This document shows positions 9,146-19,895 of a stretch of 64,000 nucleotides of DNA, piece by piece. The notes beneath the pieces were generated by a model, which made no database searches, was not told the DNA's origin, and saw only the letters and a program-made list of their open reading frames with translations. The position numbers were made by a program, and so were the translations under genes. Position 1 is the first letter of the stretch; every line of letters starts with the position of its first letter. Source of the stretch: Mycetohabitans endofungorum (GTDB lineage Bacteria; Pseudomonadota; Gammaproteobacteria; Burkholderiales; Burkholderiaceae); NCBI RefSeq assembly GCF_002927045.1, contig NZ_PRDW01000001.1, forward strand, positions 248,001 to 312,000, written 5' to 3'.

Positions 9146-9745
9146 GTGAGCGAAAAAGAAATCGACCAGGCGCTGGTCGAGCGCGTCCAGAAAGGCGACA
9201 AAGCCGCGTTCGAACTCCTGGTCGCCAAATACCACCGCAAGATCATCAGGCTGATTTCGCGCCTCGTGCGCGATCCCGCGGAAGTTGAGGACGTCGCGCA
9301 GGACGCATTCATTAAGGCATATCGCGCGCTGCCGCAATTTCGCGGCGAGTCCGCGTTTTATACGTGGTTGTACCGGATCGCCGTCAACACCGCAAAGAAT
9401 TACCTTGCGACGCAGGGTCGGCGTGCGCCGACGTCCACGGAAGCGGACGCGGAGGAGGCTGAAACTTTCTCCGATGCCGACCAACTAAGAGATATCAACA
9501 CGCCTGAATCAGTGTTGATGAGCAAGCAGATCGCACAGACAGTCAACGCCGCGATGGCGCTGTTGCCCGAGGAGTTGCGCACGGCGATCACGCTGCGCGA
9601 GATCGAAGGACTGAGCTACGAGGAAATCGCCGAGATGATGGGTTGCCCAATCGGCACCGTTCGGTCGCGGATTTTTCGGGCTCGCGAAGCCATTGCGACA
9701 AGGTTGCGTCCGTTGCTGGATACCCCCGAAGGAAAGCGGTGGTAG
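9146..9745 (+). CDS. rpoE: RNA polymerase sigma factor RpoE (sigma-E, AlgU type)
   Basis: This group 4 (ECF) sigma factor directs the envelope-stress response. The GTG at 9146 gives 199 residues starting (M)SEKEIDQALVERVQ, the normal start; an ATG at 9074 would add an unlikely leader. Region 2 is seen in AEVEDVAQDAFIKAYRALPQFRGESAFYTWLYRIAVN and region 4 in EIEGLSYEEIAEMMGCPIGTVRSRIFRAR, the helix-turn-helix that reads the -35 box. It is followed by rseA, rseB and mucD, so the sigma factor, its inhibitor and the effector protease are together. Confidence 0.96.
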   Translation: MSEKEIDQALVERVQKGDKAAFELLVAKYHRKIIRLISRLVRDPAEVEDVAQDAFIKAYRALPQFRGESAFYTWLYRIAVNTAKNYLATQGRRAPTSTEADAEEAETFSDADQLRDINTPESVLMSKQIAQTVNAAMALLPEELRTAITLREIEGLSYEEIAEMMGCPIGTVRSRIFRAREAIATRLRPLLDTPEGKRW

Positions 9746-9799
9746 CGGTAAGGGTCGAGCGGGGGAGTCTACGGGGTTGTCAGTCAGATGGGGAGCATC

Positions 9800-10465
9800 A
9801 TGGGGTCCGTTCCATTGCAAATGAACGAGTCGGCGAGTCACATTCCGGTTGCCGAGCATATTTCCGCCGCGCTGGATGGTGAATCGCTGGAAAGCGGCGG
9901 GCGCGCGCGCGTGTCGCATAGGCTGGCCGAGTTCCTGTCGACGCTGGATGCCGACGGGCGGGCCCTGTGGATCGACTATCATCTGATTGGTGATGCGCTG
10001 CGCTCCGATGAGTTGGCCAAGGATGCCGCGAAGAGCGCGGCGTTCGTTGCCCGGTTTTCCGCGCGCCTGGCCAATGAGCCGCACGTGTTGGCGCCGTCGG
10101 CGTTGCGGACCAACATGCGGCGCACGCTGGCGTTACGGCGCCGCATGTTACCAGTGTTCGCGGTGGCCGCTGCCGCCGCGACGCTGAGTTGGATGGTCGT
10201 GCCGCAACTGCAGGGCCTTGGCAGTGCAGGCACGCCGGCACAAGTCGCTTTGGTCAGCGACCCGGGTGCGGATGCAATGCAGCGCGTCGCATTGGCGTCC
10301 ACGCCGGTGGATGGCAGCGTGCAGCAGGGCATCCAGGATGCGAGCATTGTTCGCGATGCGGATCTAGATCAATATCTGGCCGCGCACCAGCAGTTCGCGC
10401 AGCAGCCGATGGTCCAATCCGCCACACCTTTGATCCGTGCCGCCGCGGCTTCCGGGGGCAAATAA
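9800..10465 (+). CDS. rseA: Anti-sigma-E factor RseA (MucA type)
   Basis: RseA holds RpoE at the inner membrane until it is cleaved by DegS and RseP. The start at 9800 has GGGGAG at 9790-9795; an ATG at 9788 is an alternative adding four residues. The 221-residue protein has a cytoplasmic N-terminal domain (HISAALDGE...WIDYHLIGDALRS, the RseA/MucA N-domain signature), one membrane helix at about residues 117-134 and a periplasmic tail. Order and topology both match the rpoE-rseA-rseB operon. Confidence 0.92.
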   Translation: MGSVPLQMNESASHIPVAEHISAALDGESLESGGRARVSHRLAEFLSTLDADGRALWIDYHLIGDALRSDELAKDAAKSAAFVARFSARLANEPHVLAPSALRTNMRRTLALRRRMLPVFAVAAAAATLSWMVVPQLQGLGSAGTPAQVALVSDPGADAMQRVALASTPVDGSVQQGIQDASIVRDADLDQYLAAHQQFAQQPMVQSATPLIRAAAASGGK

Positions 10466-10469
10466 ACTG

Positions 10470-11516
10470 ATGCAGCTTCAGCGGTCAAAAACAATCGACG
10501 CACGGGGGCGGCTGCGGGGAACGAGGTTCGTCGCAGCCGTATTCATTTCGCTGGTCTGCGCGGCCGTCCACGCTCAGTCGCGCACCGACGACTCGCTCGT
10601 CGCGCGGCGCGAGGCGGCCAATTGGCTGAACCGGATCCACCAGGCAGCGCAGCAGCAGAGCTACGAAGGGATTTTCGTCTACCAGCGCGGTTCGGCGGTG
10701 CAGTCATCGAGCATCGTGCATTTCGCGGATCATGGTGATGGCGAATATGAAAGGCTTGAAAGCCTGGACGGCAAACCGCGCCGGATGCTGCGGCACAATG
10801 ACGAGGTCTACACGTTTGTGCCCGAGCGCAAGCTGTGCGTGTTCGAGCATCGGCAGAGCAAGGATTCGTTCCCCGCGCTATTGTCCGCGAGCAGCGATCG
10901 CGTATTGAGTGTCTACGATCCGCAGCTGCTGGGGGCCGACCGTGTCGCCGGACTTAACGCGACCGTGATCGAATTGCGTCCGAAGGATGCGCTGCGCTAC
11001 ACGTACAAGTTATGGGCCGACCAGAAGAGCGGCCTGCTGTTGCGCGAGCAGACGCTGGACAGCGACGGGCAGGTGCTCGAGCAGGTTGCCTTTTCACAGG
11101 TCCGGCTCGGCGTGACGGCGGACCGCAACGCGATTGCCCAGGCCGTGCGCAACGCATCCGGTTGCGTACGCCCCCCGGTGGAGCCGGTCAATATGGAAGC
11201 AGCGGGCTGGCAACTGCCGAATCAGATTCCCGGGTTCCGCAAGGTGCGGGAACTGCGCCGGCCGATGGCTGCGCGCGATCCGTCGTCGTCGCCCATTGCC
11301 GTGGATCAGGCGGTGTTTTCTGATGGGCTTTGTGCGATCTCGATCTTCGTCGAGCCATTTGAGCGCAATTCCCGCAAGGAAGGCTCGGGTGCGAGCGGAG
11401 CCACGCACATCCTGGTCAAGCGTCATGGTGATTATTGGGTCACCGCGTTGGGCGAAGTACCGATGACGACGCTGCAACAGTTCACTTCTGCCATAGAATA
11501 TAAGGCTCCTCGATAG
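10470..11516 (+). CDS. rseB: Periplasmic sigma-E regulator RseB (MucB type)
   Basis: RseB binds the periplasmic part of RseA and protects it from DegS. The ATG at 10470 gives 348 residues with a signal peptide (FVAAVFISLVCAAVHAQ, cleavage after AQ). The MucB/RseB N-domain follows: ANWLNRIHQAAQQQSYEGIFVYQRG, then HFADHGDGEYERLESLDGKPRRMLR. The C-terminal domain ends with VKRHGDYWVTALGEVP. It is 4 bases after the rseA stop. Confidence 0.95.
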   Translation: MQLQRSKTIDARGRLRGTRFVAAVFISLVCAAVHAQSRTDDSLVARREAANWLNRIHQAAQQQSYEGIFVYQRGSAVQSSSIVHFADHGDGEYERLESLDGKPRRMLRHNDEVYTFVPERKLCVFEHRQSKDSFPALLSASSDRVLSVYDPQLLGADRVAGLNATVIELRPKDALRYTYKLWADQKSGLLLREQTLDSDGQVLEQVAFSQVRLGVTADRNAIAQAVRNASGCVRPPVEPVNMEAAGWQLPNQIPGFRKVRELRRPMAARDPSSSPIAVDQAVFSDGLCAISIFVEPFERNSRKEGSGASGATHILVKRHGDYWVTALGEVPMTTLQQFTSAIEYKAPR

Positions 11517-11547
11517 TTTGCGCGGTCTCTTTCTTTTTGTCGACAAT

Positions 11548-13044
11548 ATGAGTATCCATCCGGTGCGCAGATTTCTGCTCGCGGCCGCCATGGCCATCTG
11601 TATCCCGTTGGTGTCCCCGTGCGCAGCCGCGGCGCCAGCCGCCGCCAACCTGCCCGATTTCACGGACCTGGTCGACAAGGTCGGCCCGGCGGTCGTCAAT
11701 ATCCGCACTGCGACGCATGCGCAGCAACAGGGCCCGACGGGCTTGCCCCCTGGGTTGGATGACGGCGACATGTCCGAGTTCTTCCGGCGCTTCTTCGGTA
11801 TTCCGTTGCCACAGCAGCCAGGCAAGCCGAACCCGCCGCGCGGAGGGGGCGGAGGCGGCGATTCAGATCCGTCGGACTCGGAGCAGAGCAGCGGCGTGGG
11901 TTCCGGCTTTATCCTGTCGGCCGACGGCTATGTGATGACCAATGCGCATGTGGTTGATGACGCGGACACGATCTATGTGACGCTGACCGACAAACGCGAA
12001 TTCAAGGCAAAGTTGATCGGCGTGGACGAGCGCACCGACGTGGCGCTCGTGAAGATCAATGCGGCGAGCCTGCCGACGGTGACGATCGGCGATTCGAACA
12101 AGGTCCGGGTCGGGGAATGGGTTGTGGCGATCGGCTCCCCCTTCGGGCTGGACAACACGGTCACGGCCGGCATCGTCAGCGCGAAGGGGCGTGATACCGG
12201 CGACTATTTGCCGTTCATCCAAACCGACGTCGCAGTCAATCCCGGCAATTCGGGCGGGCCGTTAATCAACATGCAGGGCGAGGTCATTGGCATCAACTCG
12301 CAAATCTACAGCCGTACCGGCGGTTTCATGGGGATCTCGTTTGCCATCCCGATCGACGAGGCAATGCGCGTCGCAGACCAGCTCAAGGTCAACGGGCGGG
12401 TTGTGCGGGGTCGGATCGCGGTGGCGATCGGCGAAGTGACCAAGGACGTGTCGGACTCGCTGGGTCTGCCTAAGGCACAAGGCGCGCTGGTGTCCAGCGT
12501 CGAGGCGGACGGCCCGGCCGACAAGGCCGGCGTGCAGCCGGGGGACATCATCCTGAAGTTCAATGGGCGCAATGTGGATACGGCGACGGACCTGCCGCGG
12601 ATGGTGGGCGAAACCAAGCCCGGTACCCAGGCGACGCTGACGATCTGGCGCAAGGGCCAAACGAAGGATTTGTCGGTCGTCGTGGCCGAGATGCAGCCGG
12701 ACAAGACGGCGAAGGCGCAAACTAGCCGCCGCGCGCCGCCGCGCGAGCGTGCATCGAACCAGCTTGGGCTGGCGGTTAGCGACCTGTCGCCGGAGCAGCT
12801 TAAATCAATGAATCTGAAAGGCGGCGTGCAGGTCGATGGCGTGCACGGTCCAGCGGCCCGCGCAGGGTTGCAGCGGGGCGACATCATCTTGCGAATCGGC
12901 GATACTGACGTCTTGAATACGAAACAATTTGAGGCGCTCGTGCAGCAACTCGATCCGCAAAAGAGCGCAGCGTTGCTGGTGCGCCGCGGCGACAATACGC
13001 AGTTTGTCCCGGTCAGGCCACGGGCTGCGCCGGTGCAGAAGTAG
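11548..13044 (+). CDS. mucD: DegP/MucD-type periplasmic serine protease
   Basis: HtrA-family protease that degrades misfolded envelope proteins. The ATG at 11548 starts a 498-residue protein with a signal peptide ending near CAAAAPA. The trypsin-like domain has His in MTNAHVV, Asp in RTDVALVKI and Ser in NPGNSGGPL, so the triad is complete. Two PDZ domains follow (about residues 285-375 and 405-490). A glycine-rich linker with a run of GGGGGG lies near residue 100. It closes the sigma-E operon. Confidence 0.94.
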   Translation: MSIHPVRRFLLAAAMAICIPLVSPCAAAAPAAANLPDFTDLVDKVGPAVVNIRTATHAQQQGPTGLPPGLDDGDMSEFFRRFFGIPLPQQPGKPNPPRGGGGGGDSDPSDSEQSSGVGSGFILSADGYVMTNAHVVDDADTIYVTLTDKREFKAKLIGVDERTDVALVKINAASLPTVTIGDSNKVRVGEWVVAIGSPFGLDNTVTAGIVSAKGRDTGDYLPFIQTDVAVNPGNSGGPLINMQGEVIGINSQIYSRTGGFMGISFAIPIDEAMRVADQLKVNGRVVRGRIAVAIGEVTKDVSDSLGLPKAQGALVSSVEADGPADKAGVQPGDIILKFNGRNVDTATDLPRMVGETKPGTQATLTIWRKGQTKDLSVVVAEMQPDKTAKAQTSRRAPPRERASNQLGLAVSDLSPEQLKSMNLKGGVQVDGVHGPAARAGLQRGDIILRIGDTDVLNTKQFEALVQQLDPQKSAALLVRRGDNTQFVPVRPRAAPVQK

Positions 13045-13060
13045 TGCGGGCTGATGCTCG

Positions 13061-13183
13061 ATGATGGCGCACGGTGCGCGCCGCCTGCCCCGTCTGACGT
13101 TGTACGGCCGCGCGTGGTGCCATCTGTGCGACGACATGCGGGCGCAGCTCGATGCGGGGCAATGGCCTGCGGGTCCAGCCTGA
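13061..13183 (+). pseudogene. Truncated glutaredoxin-like (DUF836) gene
   Basis: The short frame reads MMAHGARRLPRLTLYGRAWC, then HLCDDMRAQLDA, and ends in TGA after 40 codons. LTLYGRAWCHLCDDM is the start of the glutaredoxin-like DUF836 family with its CxxC. Intact members have about 80-110 residues and sit between mucD and lepA in Burkholderia. The remaining two thirds of the gene are missing. It is therefore a remnant, or at most a peptide holding only the CxxC helix. Confidence 0.8.
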
Positions 13184-13229
13184 TCGGATGCGTTTTCCGC
13201 TAAAATGCGCGGATTCTTGATTTTATCGC

Positions 13230-13266
13230 AAGGCGTGCTCCGCTTTTGTCCGAGCGCGCCTTTTTC
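13230..13266 (+). terminator. Terminator-like hairpin 17 bases before lepA
   Basis: AAGGCGTGCTC (13230-13240) pairs with GAGCGCGCCTT (13252-13262), 11 positions with one G.T, followed by TTTTT to 13265. A TAAAAT box at 13201-13206 lies upstream without a convincing -35. If that box is a promoter, the hairpin lies in the lepA leader and could attenuate it. Confidence 0.7.
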
Positions 13267-13282
13267 GCTTGATCGGCATTGA

Positions 13283-15076
13283 ATGGATCATATTCGTAAT
13301 TTTTCGATCATCGCGCACATCGATCACGGTAAATCGACGCTGGCCGACCGCATCATCCAGCTGTGCGGCGGCCTGTCGGACCGCGAAATGGAAGCGCAGG
13401 TGCTCGACTCGATGGACCTGGAGCGCGAACGCGGCATCACGATCAAGGCGCAGACCGCCGCGTTGACGTACCGGGCGCGGGACGGTCGTGTCTATAACCT
13501 GAATCTGATCGACACGCCGGGCCACGTCGATTTTTCCTATGAAGTGAGCCGTTCGTTATCCGCCTGCGAGGGTGCACTGCTAGTCGTCGATGCGAGCCAG
13601 GGGGTCGAGGCGCAGACCGTCGCAAACTGCTATACCGCGATCGAGTTGGGTGTCGAGGTCGTGCCGGTGCTCAACAAGATCGATCTGCCTGCGGCGAACC
13701 CGGACAACGCGATGGCCGAAATCGAAGATGTGATCGGCATCGACGCCACGGACGCAGTCCAGTGCAGCGCGAAGACCGGCCTGGGTGTGCAGGACGTACT
13801 CGAGGCGCTGATCGCCAAGGTGCCGCCGCCCCGCGGCGACGCGCAGGCGCCGCTGCAGGCGCTGGTCATCGACTCGTGGTTCGACAATTACGTCGGCGTC
13901 GTGATGCTGGTGCGCATCATCAATGGCGCGTTGCGCCCGAAGGACAAGATCAGGATGATGGCGACCGGCGCGCAGTATCCGGTCGAGCACGTGGGCGTGT
14001 TCACACCGAAGTCGCAAAACCGTGACGTCTTGTGCGCGGGCGAGGTCGGGTTCGTGATCGCTGGTATCAAGGAGTTGACGGCCGCGAAGGTCGGCGACAC
14101 GATCACCCATTCGGCGAAGCCGGCGGCTGAACCGTTGCCGGGCTTCAAGGAAGTCAAGCCGCAGGTGTTCGCTGGGCTGTATCCGGTCGAGGCCAACCAG
14201 TACGATGCGTTGCGCGAGTCGCTCGAGAAACTCAAGCTCAACGATGCGTCGCTGCAATACGAACCCGAGGTCTCGCAGGCGCTGGGCTTCGGCTTTCGCT
14301 GTGGCTTCCTAGGCTTGTTGCACATGGAAATCGTGCAGGAGCGGCTCGAGCGCGAATTCAACATGGACTTGATCACGACGGCGCCGACCGTCGTGTACCA
14401 GGTGCTGATGCAGGACGGCTCGATGGTGATGGTCGAGAACCCGGCGAAGATGCCTGAGCCATCCAGGATCGCCGAGATCCGTGAGCCGATCGTGACGGTG
14501 AACCTGTATATGCCGCAGGATTATGTCGGCGCGGTGATCACGCTATGCACGAGCAAGCGCGGCAATCAAGTCAACATGACCTACCACGGTCGCCAGGTGC
14601 AACTCACCTATGAGATACCGATGGCCGAGATCGTGCTGGACTTCTTCGATCGGCTCAAGTCCGTATCGCGCGGCTACGCGTCAATGGATTATGAGTTCAA
14701 GGAATACCGGGCATCAGACGTGGTCAAGGTCGATATGCTGATCAACGGCGACAAAGTCGATGCGCTGTCGGTGATTGTGCATCGATCGCAGTCGCAGTAT
14801 CGCGGTCGCGAGGTAGCCGCGAAGATGCGCGAAATCATCCCCCGGCAGATGTACGACGTTGCGATCCAGGCGGCCGTCGGCGCGCACATCATTGCGCGCG
14901 AGAACATTAAGGCGCTGCGCAAGAACGTGCTGGCCAAATGCTACGGTGGCGACATCTCGCGCAAGAAGAAACTGCTCGAAAAGCAAAAAGAAGGCAAGAA
15001 GCGGATGAAGCAGGTCGGCAGCGTCGAGATTCCTCAAGAGGCATTTCTCGCTATTCTCAAAGTCGAAGACAAATAA
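13283..15076 (+). CDS. lepA: Elongation factor 4 (LepA), ribosome-associated GTPase
   Basis: LepA acts on ribosomes during translation and initiation under stress. The 597-residue protein has all G motifs: AHIDHGKST (G1) near residue 11, DTPGHVDF (G3) near 77, NKIDLPAA (G4) near 131. The domain order of the family follows, including the LepA-specific C-terminal domain ending ILKVEDK. It is followed 18 bases later by lepB, the usual operon partner. Confidence 0.98.
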   Translation: MDHIRNFSIIAHIDHGKSTLADRIIQLCGGLSDREMEAQVLDSMDLERERGITIKAQTAALTYRARDGRVYNLNLIDTPGHVDFSYEVSRSLSACEGALLVVDASQGVEAQTVANCYTAIELGVEVVPVLNKIDLPAANPDNAMAEIEDVIGIDATDAVQCSAKTGLGVQDVLEALIAKVPPPRGDAQAPLQALVIDSWFDNYVGVVMLVRIINGALRPKDKIRMMATGAQYPVEHVGVFTPKSQNRDVLCAGEVGFVIAGIKELTAAKVGDTITHSAKPAAEPLPGFKEVKPQVFAGLYPVEANQYDALRESLEKLKLNDASLQYEPEVSQALGFGFRCGFLGLLHMEIVQERLEREFNMDLITTAPTVVYQVLMQDGSMVMVENPAKMPEPSRIAEIREPIVTVNLYMPQDYVGAVITLCTSKRGNQVNMTYHGRQVQLTYEIPMAEIVLDFFDRLKSVSRGYASMDYEFKEYRASDVVKVDMLINGDKVDALSVIVHRSQSQYRGREVAAKMREIIPRQMYDVAIQAAVGAHIIARENIKALRKNVLAKCYGGDISRKKKLLEKQKEGKKRMKQVGSVEIPQEAFLAILKVEDK

Positions 15077-15094
15077 CCGAAAAACGGAATCTCC

Positions 15095-16006
15095 ATGAAT
15101 TTTGCGCTGATCCTCTTTATCCTGGTCGTGTTGACCGGCATTGCATGGGTAGCGGACAAGCTGGTTTTTCTCCCTCAGCGCCGGCGGGCCGCGGATGCCG
15201 CCGCGCACGAGTTCGATCAGCAGCAACAGCGCATGGATGAGCGCTTTCGCGACGAAGATGCCGCCCGCACACGGGCAAGGCTGCGCGAAGAACGGCTGCG
15301 CCAGCCGTGGTGGCTCGAGTATTCGGCGAGCTTCTTTCCGGTGATCCTGCTAGTCTTCGTGCTGCGTTCATTCATCGTCGAGCCGTTCAAGATTCCGTCC
15401 GGCTCGATGGTGCCCACGCTACTTGTCGGCGACTTCATTCTAGTCAACAAGTACGATTACGGGGTCCGCTTGCCGATCATCGATAAGAAGATCATCCCGA
15501 ACCGAGACCCACAGCGCGGCGACGTCGTTGTATTCCGCTATCCGAAGGACGAGTCGGTCGATTACATCAAGCGCGTTGTCGGCGTGCCGGGCGACGTGGT
15601 CGCGTATCAGGACAAGCGCCTGACGATCAATGGCGAGGTGGTGCTCGAAACGCCGCTGTCGGATTATCTGGATGAGGACCGGCTGTCGATGGGGCAGCCG
15701 GCCAAATACGTCAAGCAGTACAGCGAGACGCTCGGGGGCAAGCGCCATGCGTTGCTCAACGATCCGGCCGTGCCGCCGTTCGTGATTGGCGCAGACGATT
15801 ATCCCTATCGCGACAACTGCCACTACAACGACCGCGGCGTGATTTGCAAAGTACCGCCGGGCCACTATTTCGTGATGGGCGACAACCGGGACAATAGTGC
15901 CGACAGTCGTTACTGGGGCTTCGTGCCTGACCGCAATCTGGTCGGCCGTGCGTTCTTCATCTGGCTGAATTTCTCTAACCTGAAGCGAATCGGCTCGTTC
16001 GAATGA
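15095..16006 (+). CDS. lepB: Signal peptidase I
   Basis: LepB cleaves signal peptides at the periplasmic face of the inner membrane. The 303-residue protein has an N-terminal membrane helix (residues 3-22), a charged cytoplasmic loop and a second helix near 72-90. The catalytic Ser is in PSGSMVPTL near residue 104 and the general-base Lys in [11 protein letters not shown] near 162. Box E is [17 protein letters not shown]. The stop overlaps an open frame leading into rnc, and the two genes are probably cotranscribed. Confidence 0.97.
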   Translation: MNFALILFILVVLTGIAWVADKLVFLPQRRRAADAAAHEFDQQQQRMDERFRDEDAARTRARLREERLRQPWWLEYSASFFPVILLVFVLRSFIVEPFKIPSGSMVPTLLVGDFILVNKYDYGVRLPIIDKKIIPNRDPQRGDVVVFRYPKDESVDYIKRVVGVPGDVVAYQDKRLTINGEVVLETPLSDYLDEDRLSMGQPAKYVKQYSETLGGKRHALLNDPAVPPFVIGADDYPYRDNCHYNDRGVICKVPPGHYFVMGDNRDNSADSRYWGFVPDRNLVGRAFFIWLNFSNLKRIGSFE

Positions 16007-16056
16007 CGCGCGAGCGTTGCTCGGCTCAGGCTGCAGCACGCGTTATACTTCTATCC

Positions 16057-17223
16057 ATGCCTTTGTCACCGCTGGAAAGCCGGCTGCACTACGAATTTCG
16101 CAATGCGGAATTGTTGCGGCAGGCGATGACCCACCGCAGCCACAGTGCCACGCATAACGAGCGGCTCGAATTCCTTGGCGATTCGGTCCTCAATTGCGTG
16201 GTGGCGGCCCTTTTGTTTCAACGTTTTGGCAAACTCGATGAAGGCGACCTATCCCGCGTGCGGGCAAACCTGGTCAAGCAACAGTCGCTATATGAAATTG
16301 CCCAGGCGCTGAATATCGCAGAGGCGTTGCGGCTCGGCGAGGGGGAATTGCGCAGCGGCGGCTTCCGACGGCCGTCGATCCTGGCTGACACGTTTGAGGC
16401 AGTGCTCGGTGCGATCTTCCTGGATGGGGGATTTGACGCGGCGCAAACGGTGATCAAGCGACTCTATGTCCCCATTTTGGATCATATCGATCCGCGCACG
16501 CTGGGCAAGGATGCCAAGACGCTGTTGCAGGAGTATTTGCAGGGCCACAAGATCGCATTGCCGAGCTACGCGGTGATCGCGACCACGGGCGCAGCCCACA
16601 ATCAGCAGTTCGAGGTCGAGTGCACGGTGCCGAAGCTCGAGATCAAGGTGTTCGGCACGGGTGCCAGTCGGCGCGCGGCCGAGCAGGCTGCCGCAAAAAA
16701 GGCGCTCGAAGAAGTGATGGCGGTGGCGCCGCAGCTGCTCGGCAAGCCGAAGCGATCGAGGAGTGCGGCACGCGCTGCCAAGCGCGAATTTGAGGACGTA
16801 CCGTCGCATGGCACCGGGGTGCAGGGTGCACTGGATTTACGCCCCACGTTGGATCGTAAGGCCGAGCGGCTGGGCCGTGCCGAGCGCGTCGCCCATCCCG
16901 CCGAGCGAGCGATGCAGACAATGGAGCGGGGGGGCAATGACCATGAACGCGTGAGCAGCGCGCCGTCGTCGCATGGCGTGCCGAGCGCCGTCGCGATGAT
17001 GCGTGCCGCGCATGCCGATCATTCGGTCGAGCGGGCGCCACGCCAGGCCGACAAGGGGGCCGCCGCGGCCACAGCGTCCGATGCGCCATTGGCCAAGGCG
17101 GCGGCAGCGATTGCCGCCACCACCGTGGTTGTCGATGTGCCGGCTGGGCCCGGACAGGCGCTCGATGAGCCCCGCGATACGGCGCTTCATCCGACGCCGC
17201 GCAAGGCCGATGCCGGCGCGTGA
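16057..17223 (+). CDS. rnc: Ribonuclease III with long C-terminal extension
   Basis: RNase III cuts double-stranded RNA in rRNA and mRNA processing. The ATG at 16057 starts a 388-residue protein. The catalytic domain carries [13 protein letters not shown] near residues 36-48 and the second acidic cluster in [15 protein letters not shown] near 112. A double-stranded RNA-binding domain spans about 150-225. Residues 230-388 are an alanine-, arginine- and proline-rich tail with no domain seen. Typical RNase III ends near 230, but Burkholderia versions are known to be extended. It lies between lepB and era as usual. Confidence 0.95.
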   Translation: MPLSPLESRLHYEFRNAELLRQAMTHRSHSATHNERLEFLGDSVLNCVVAALLFQRFGKLDEGDLSRVRANLVKQQSLYEIAQALNIAEALRLGEGELRSGGFRRPSILADTFEAVLGAIFLDGGFDAAQTVIKRLYVPILDHIDPRTLGKDAKTLLQEYLQGHKIALPSYAVIATTGAAHNQQFEVECTVPKLEIKVFGTGASRRAAEQAAAKKALEEVMAVAPQLLGKPKRSRSAARAAKREFEDVPSHGTGVQGALDLRPTLDRKAERLGRAERVAHPAERAMQTMERGGNDHERVSSAPSSHGVPSAVAMMRAAHADHSVERAPRQADKGAAAATASDAPLAKAAAAIAATTVVVDVPAGPGQALDEPRDTALHPTPRKADAGA

Positions 17224-17345
17224 CCGCGACCGCGCCAATGCGGCGTGTCGCAGCATGACTTGCCGCGCTTTACTCTTTGAACCCGACAGCCGAGGTCGGG
17301 CGCTCCGCGCCCACGTCAGCGGTATTTCCTGCAGGTCCGCTTGCC

Positions 17346-18248
17346 ATGAATTCGACTCTTGAACAAACCGGTTTTCGTTGCGGCATGATCGCGATCGTCG
17401 GGCGCCCCAATGTCGGCAAGTCGACGCTGATGAACGCCCTCGTTGGGCAAAAGGTCAGCATCACGTCACGCAAGGCGCAAACCACGCGGCACCGAATCAC
17501 CGGTATCCGGACGCTGGACGATGCACAATTCATCTTTGTCGACACGCCCGGCTTCCAGACCCGGCACGGCTCGGCGCTGAACCGCTCGCTGAACCGTGCG
17601 GTCACCTCAACGCTGACCTCGGTGGACGTCGTGCTGTTCGTGGTCGAGGCAGGCCGTTACGGGCCGGACGATCAACGGGTGCTGGAGTTGATTCCGCCGT
17701 CGGTGCCGACGGTGCTGATCGCGAATAAGGTCGACAAGCTTTCGGACAAGAGCGCACTGCTGCCATTCTTGAAAAGCACAGCGGCGCTGCGCGCGTTCCG
17801 TGACGTCGTACCGATGAGCGCGAAGCAGCCGGACGATATCACGCGGCTATTGAAGATCTTGCGGCCGTCGTTGCCGCTCGGTGAGCCAATCTATGGTGAG
17901 GACGAGCTGACCGACCGCAGCGAGCGATTCTTGGCGGCCGAGATCCTGCGGGAGAAAGTATTCCGCTGGACTGGAGACGAGTTGCCATACACGAGTACGG
18001 TACTGATCGACAAGTTCGAGCAGGAAGGCCGCCTGCGGCGGGTTTTCGCAACGATTCTTGTTGATCGTGACAGCCACAAGGCGATGATCATCGGGCAAAA
18101 GGGCGCGAAGCTGAAGCAGATCAGCACCGAGGCGCGCATCGACATGGCTAAGCTCTTCGATGGTCCGGTTTATCTGGAGACGTTCGTGAAAATCAAGAGC
18201 GGCTGGGCGGACAACGAGGCGGGATTGCGCGCCTATGGGTACGAATGA
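17346..18248 (+). CDS. era: GTPase Era
   Basis: Era binds the 3' end of 16S rRNA and helps mature the 30S subunit. The ATG at 17346 gives 300 residues; a TTG at 17277 would add 23 atypical residues. G1 is GRPNVGKST near residue 20, G2 includes the T of [10 protein letters not shown]3 is DTPGF and G4 is NKVD. The C-terminal KH domain has the [10 protein letters not shown] signature. The recO start lies inside the last 14 bases. Confidence 0.97.
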   Translation: MNSTLEQTGFRCGMIAIVGRPNVGKSTLMNALVGQKVSITSRKAQTTRHRITGIRTLDDAQFIFVDTPGFQTRHGSALNRSLNRAVTSTLTSVDVVLFVVEAGRYGPDDQRVLELIPPSVPTVLIANKVDKLSDKSALLPFLKSTAALRAFRDVVPMSAKQPDDITRLLKILRPSLPLGEPIYGEDELTDRSERFLAAEILREKVFRWTGDELPYTSTVLIDKFEQEGRLRRVFATILVDRDSHKAMIIGQKGAKLKQISTEARIDMAKLFDGPVYLETFVKIKSGWADNEAGLRAYGYE

Positions 18249-19134
18249 CGTCTGGCTGGGTCATCCAGATGAGACCAGGCAACTCGACGTCGGCGTAGCA
18301 CCCGGACTGGCGCCCGACGGCGTGCCGCCGGGCGCGTCGGGCGATGTTGCGCAGTCCGCGCCAGGTTACGCCGCGCCGACCCGTCGCCGCGCCGCTGCGC
18401 TGCGCTCGGACTACCGTATCGCCGAGCAGCCGGGCTTCGTGTTGCACGCCTACCCGTATCGCGAGACGAGCCTGATCATCGACGTGTTCACGCGCGCGCA
18501 CGGCCGTCTCGCGCTCGTCGCGAAGGGGGCGAAGCGGCCGCATTCGGCGCTGCGCGGCGTGCTGCAGACGTTCCAGCCGCTCGCACTGTCATGGGCCGGC
18601 AAGTCCGAAATGCGGACGCTGACTAAGGCTGAATGGGTCGGCGGAATGCGTCCGCTCGCTGGCGATGCACTGCTGTGTGGCTTTTACGTCAATGAGTTGC
18701 TCGTCAGGTTCTGTGCGCGGGAGGATCCGCATACCGCGTTGTTCGACCATTACTTGTTGACGTTGACGCGGCTCGCGCATGACGAACCGGCGGTGCAGGT
18801 ATTGCGTTCGTTCGAACGTGTCTTACTGCGTGAGACCGGCTATGCTATGTCGCTCGATCGGACCGTGACGAGGCAGAATGTCGTGGCCGGGCGCTCATAC
18901 GTGTTCGATCCCGAGCGAGGCGTATGCGACGTCGAGATGCTAGAGCCTCAGGCGGACGCGTTGCGCGGGCCGGTCATCGCCGGACAAACGCTGCTCGACA
19001 TGGAGCGCGATGATTATTCGCGTGCGCAGACCGTCGCGCAAAGCAAGACCCTGATGCGTTTTTTGTTGAATACTTATCTTGGCGGCACGCCGCTTGCGAC
19101 GCGCCAAATCCTGATCGACCTGCAAAACCTATGA
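18235..19134 (+). CDS. recO: DNA repair protein RecO
   Basis: RecO loads RecA with RecR on gapped DNA. The 299-residue product has an N-terminal extension of about 60 residues before the OB-fold domain ([36 protein letters not shown]). A helical C-terminal domain follows with [10 protein letters not shown]. The usual family length is about 240. The start overlaps era by 14 bases; a later start nearer the OB fold cannot be excluded. The stop overlaps the pdxJ ATG by 4 bases. Confidence 0.92.
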   Translation: MGTNDVWLGHPDETRQLDVGVAPGLAPDGVPPGASGDVAQSAPGYAAPTRRRAAALRSDYRIAEQPGFVLHAYPYRETSLIIDVFTRAHGRLALVAKGAKRPHSALRGVLQTFQPLALSWAGKSEMRTLTKAEWVGGMRPLAGDALLCGFYVNELLVRFCAREDPHTALFDHYLLTLTRLAHDEPAVQVLRSFERVLLRETGYAMSLDRTVTRQNVVAGRSYVFDPERGVCDVEMLEPQADALRGPVIAGQTLLDMERDDYSRAQTVAQSKTLMRFLLNTYLGGTPLATRQILIDLQNL

Positions 19135-19895
19135 ACGTTTTCTCGTCGCCGACACCTGTTATCGAGTTGGGTGTCAACATCGACCATGTCGCCACGTTAC
19201 GCAACGTGCGCGGCACTGCGTATCCTGACCCGCTGCGCGCGGCGCTGCAAGCTGAGGCTGCCGGCGCCGACGCGATCACGCTGCATCTGCGTGAGGACCG
19301 CCGCCATATCGTCGATGCCGATGTGCGCGCGTTGCGGCCGTTGCTCAAGACCCGAATGAACCTGGAGTGCGCATTGACGCAGGAAATGCTCGACATCGCC
19401 TGTGACGTGCGTCCACATGACGTTTGCCTGGTACCGGAAAAGCGCGCCGAGTTGACCACCGAAGGCGGATTGGACGTGGTCACGCACTTCGACGCGGTCA
19501 AGGCGGCGAGCCGGCAACTGGCCGATGCGGGCACGCGCGTATCGCTGTTCATCGACGCCGAGCCGGAACAGATTCGGGCGGCCCACGAAAGCGGTGCGCC
19601 GGTGATCGAGTTGCATACCGGACGCTACGCCGACGCGGATGACGACGCTCGGCAGTCACAGGAATTCGAGCGGATTGCCGCGGGTGTCGACCTGGGGCGG
19701 TCGCTGGGCCTGAAAGTCAATGCCGGTCACGGCCTGCACTATACCAACGTACAGCGCATTGCCGCGCTCGATGGCATTGCCGAGCTGAACATTGGCCATG
19801 CCATCGTCGCGCATGCCATTTTTGCGGGATGGGACAATGCCGTGCGGGAAATGAAGGCGATCATCGTCGCAGCGCGCGTCGGCGCGCGTGCATGA
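19131..19895 (+). CDS. pdxJ: Pyridoxine 5'-phosphate synthase
   Basis: PdxJ condenses 1-deoxyxylulose 5-phosphate with 3-amino-2-oxopropyl phosphate to make pyridoxine 5'-phosphate. The 254-residue TIM barrel has the N-terminal [56 protein letters not shown] and GHGLHYTNV family blocks. It is coupled by 4-base overlaps to both recO (before) and acpS (after). Confidence 0.97.
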   Translation: MNVFSSPTPVIELGVNIDHVATLRNVRGTAYPDPLRAALQAEAAGADAITLHLREDRRHIVDADVRALRPLLKTRMNLECALTQEMLDIACDVRPHDVCLVPEKRAELTTEGGLDVVTHFDAVKAASRQLADAGTRVSLFIDAEPEQIRAAHESGAPVIELHTGRYADADDDARQSQEFERIAAGVDLGRSLGLKVNAGHGLHYTNVQRIAALDGIAELNIGHAIVAHAIFAGWDNAVREMKAIIVAARVGARA

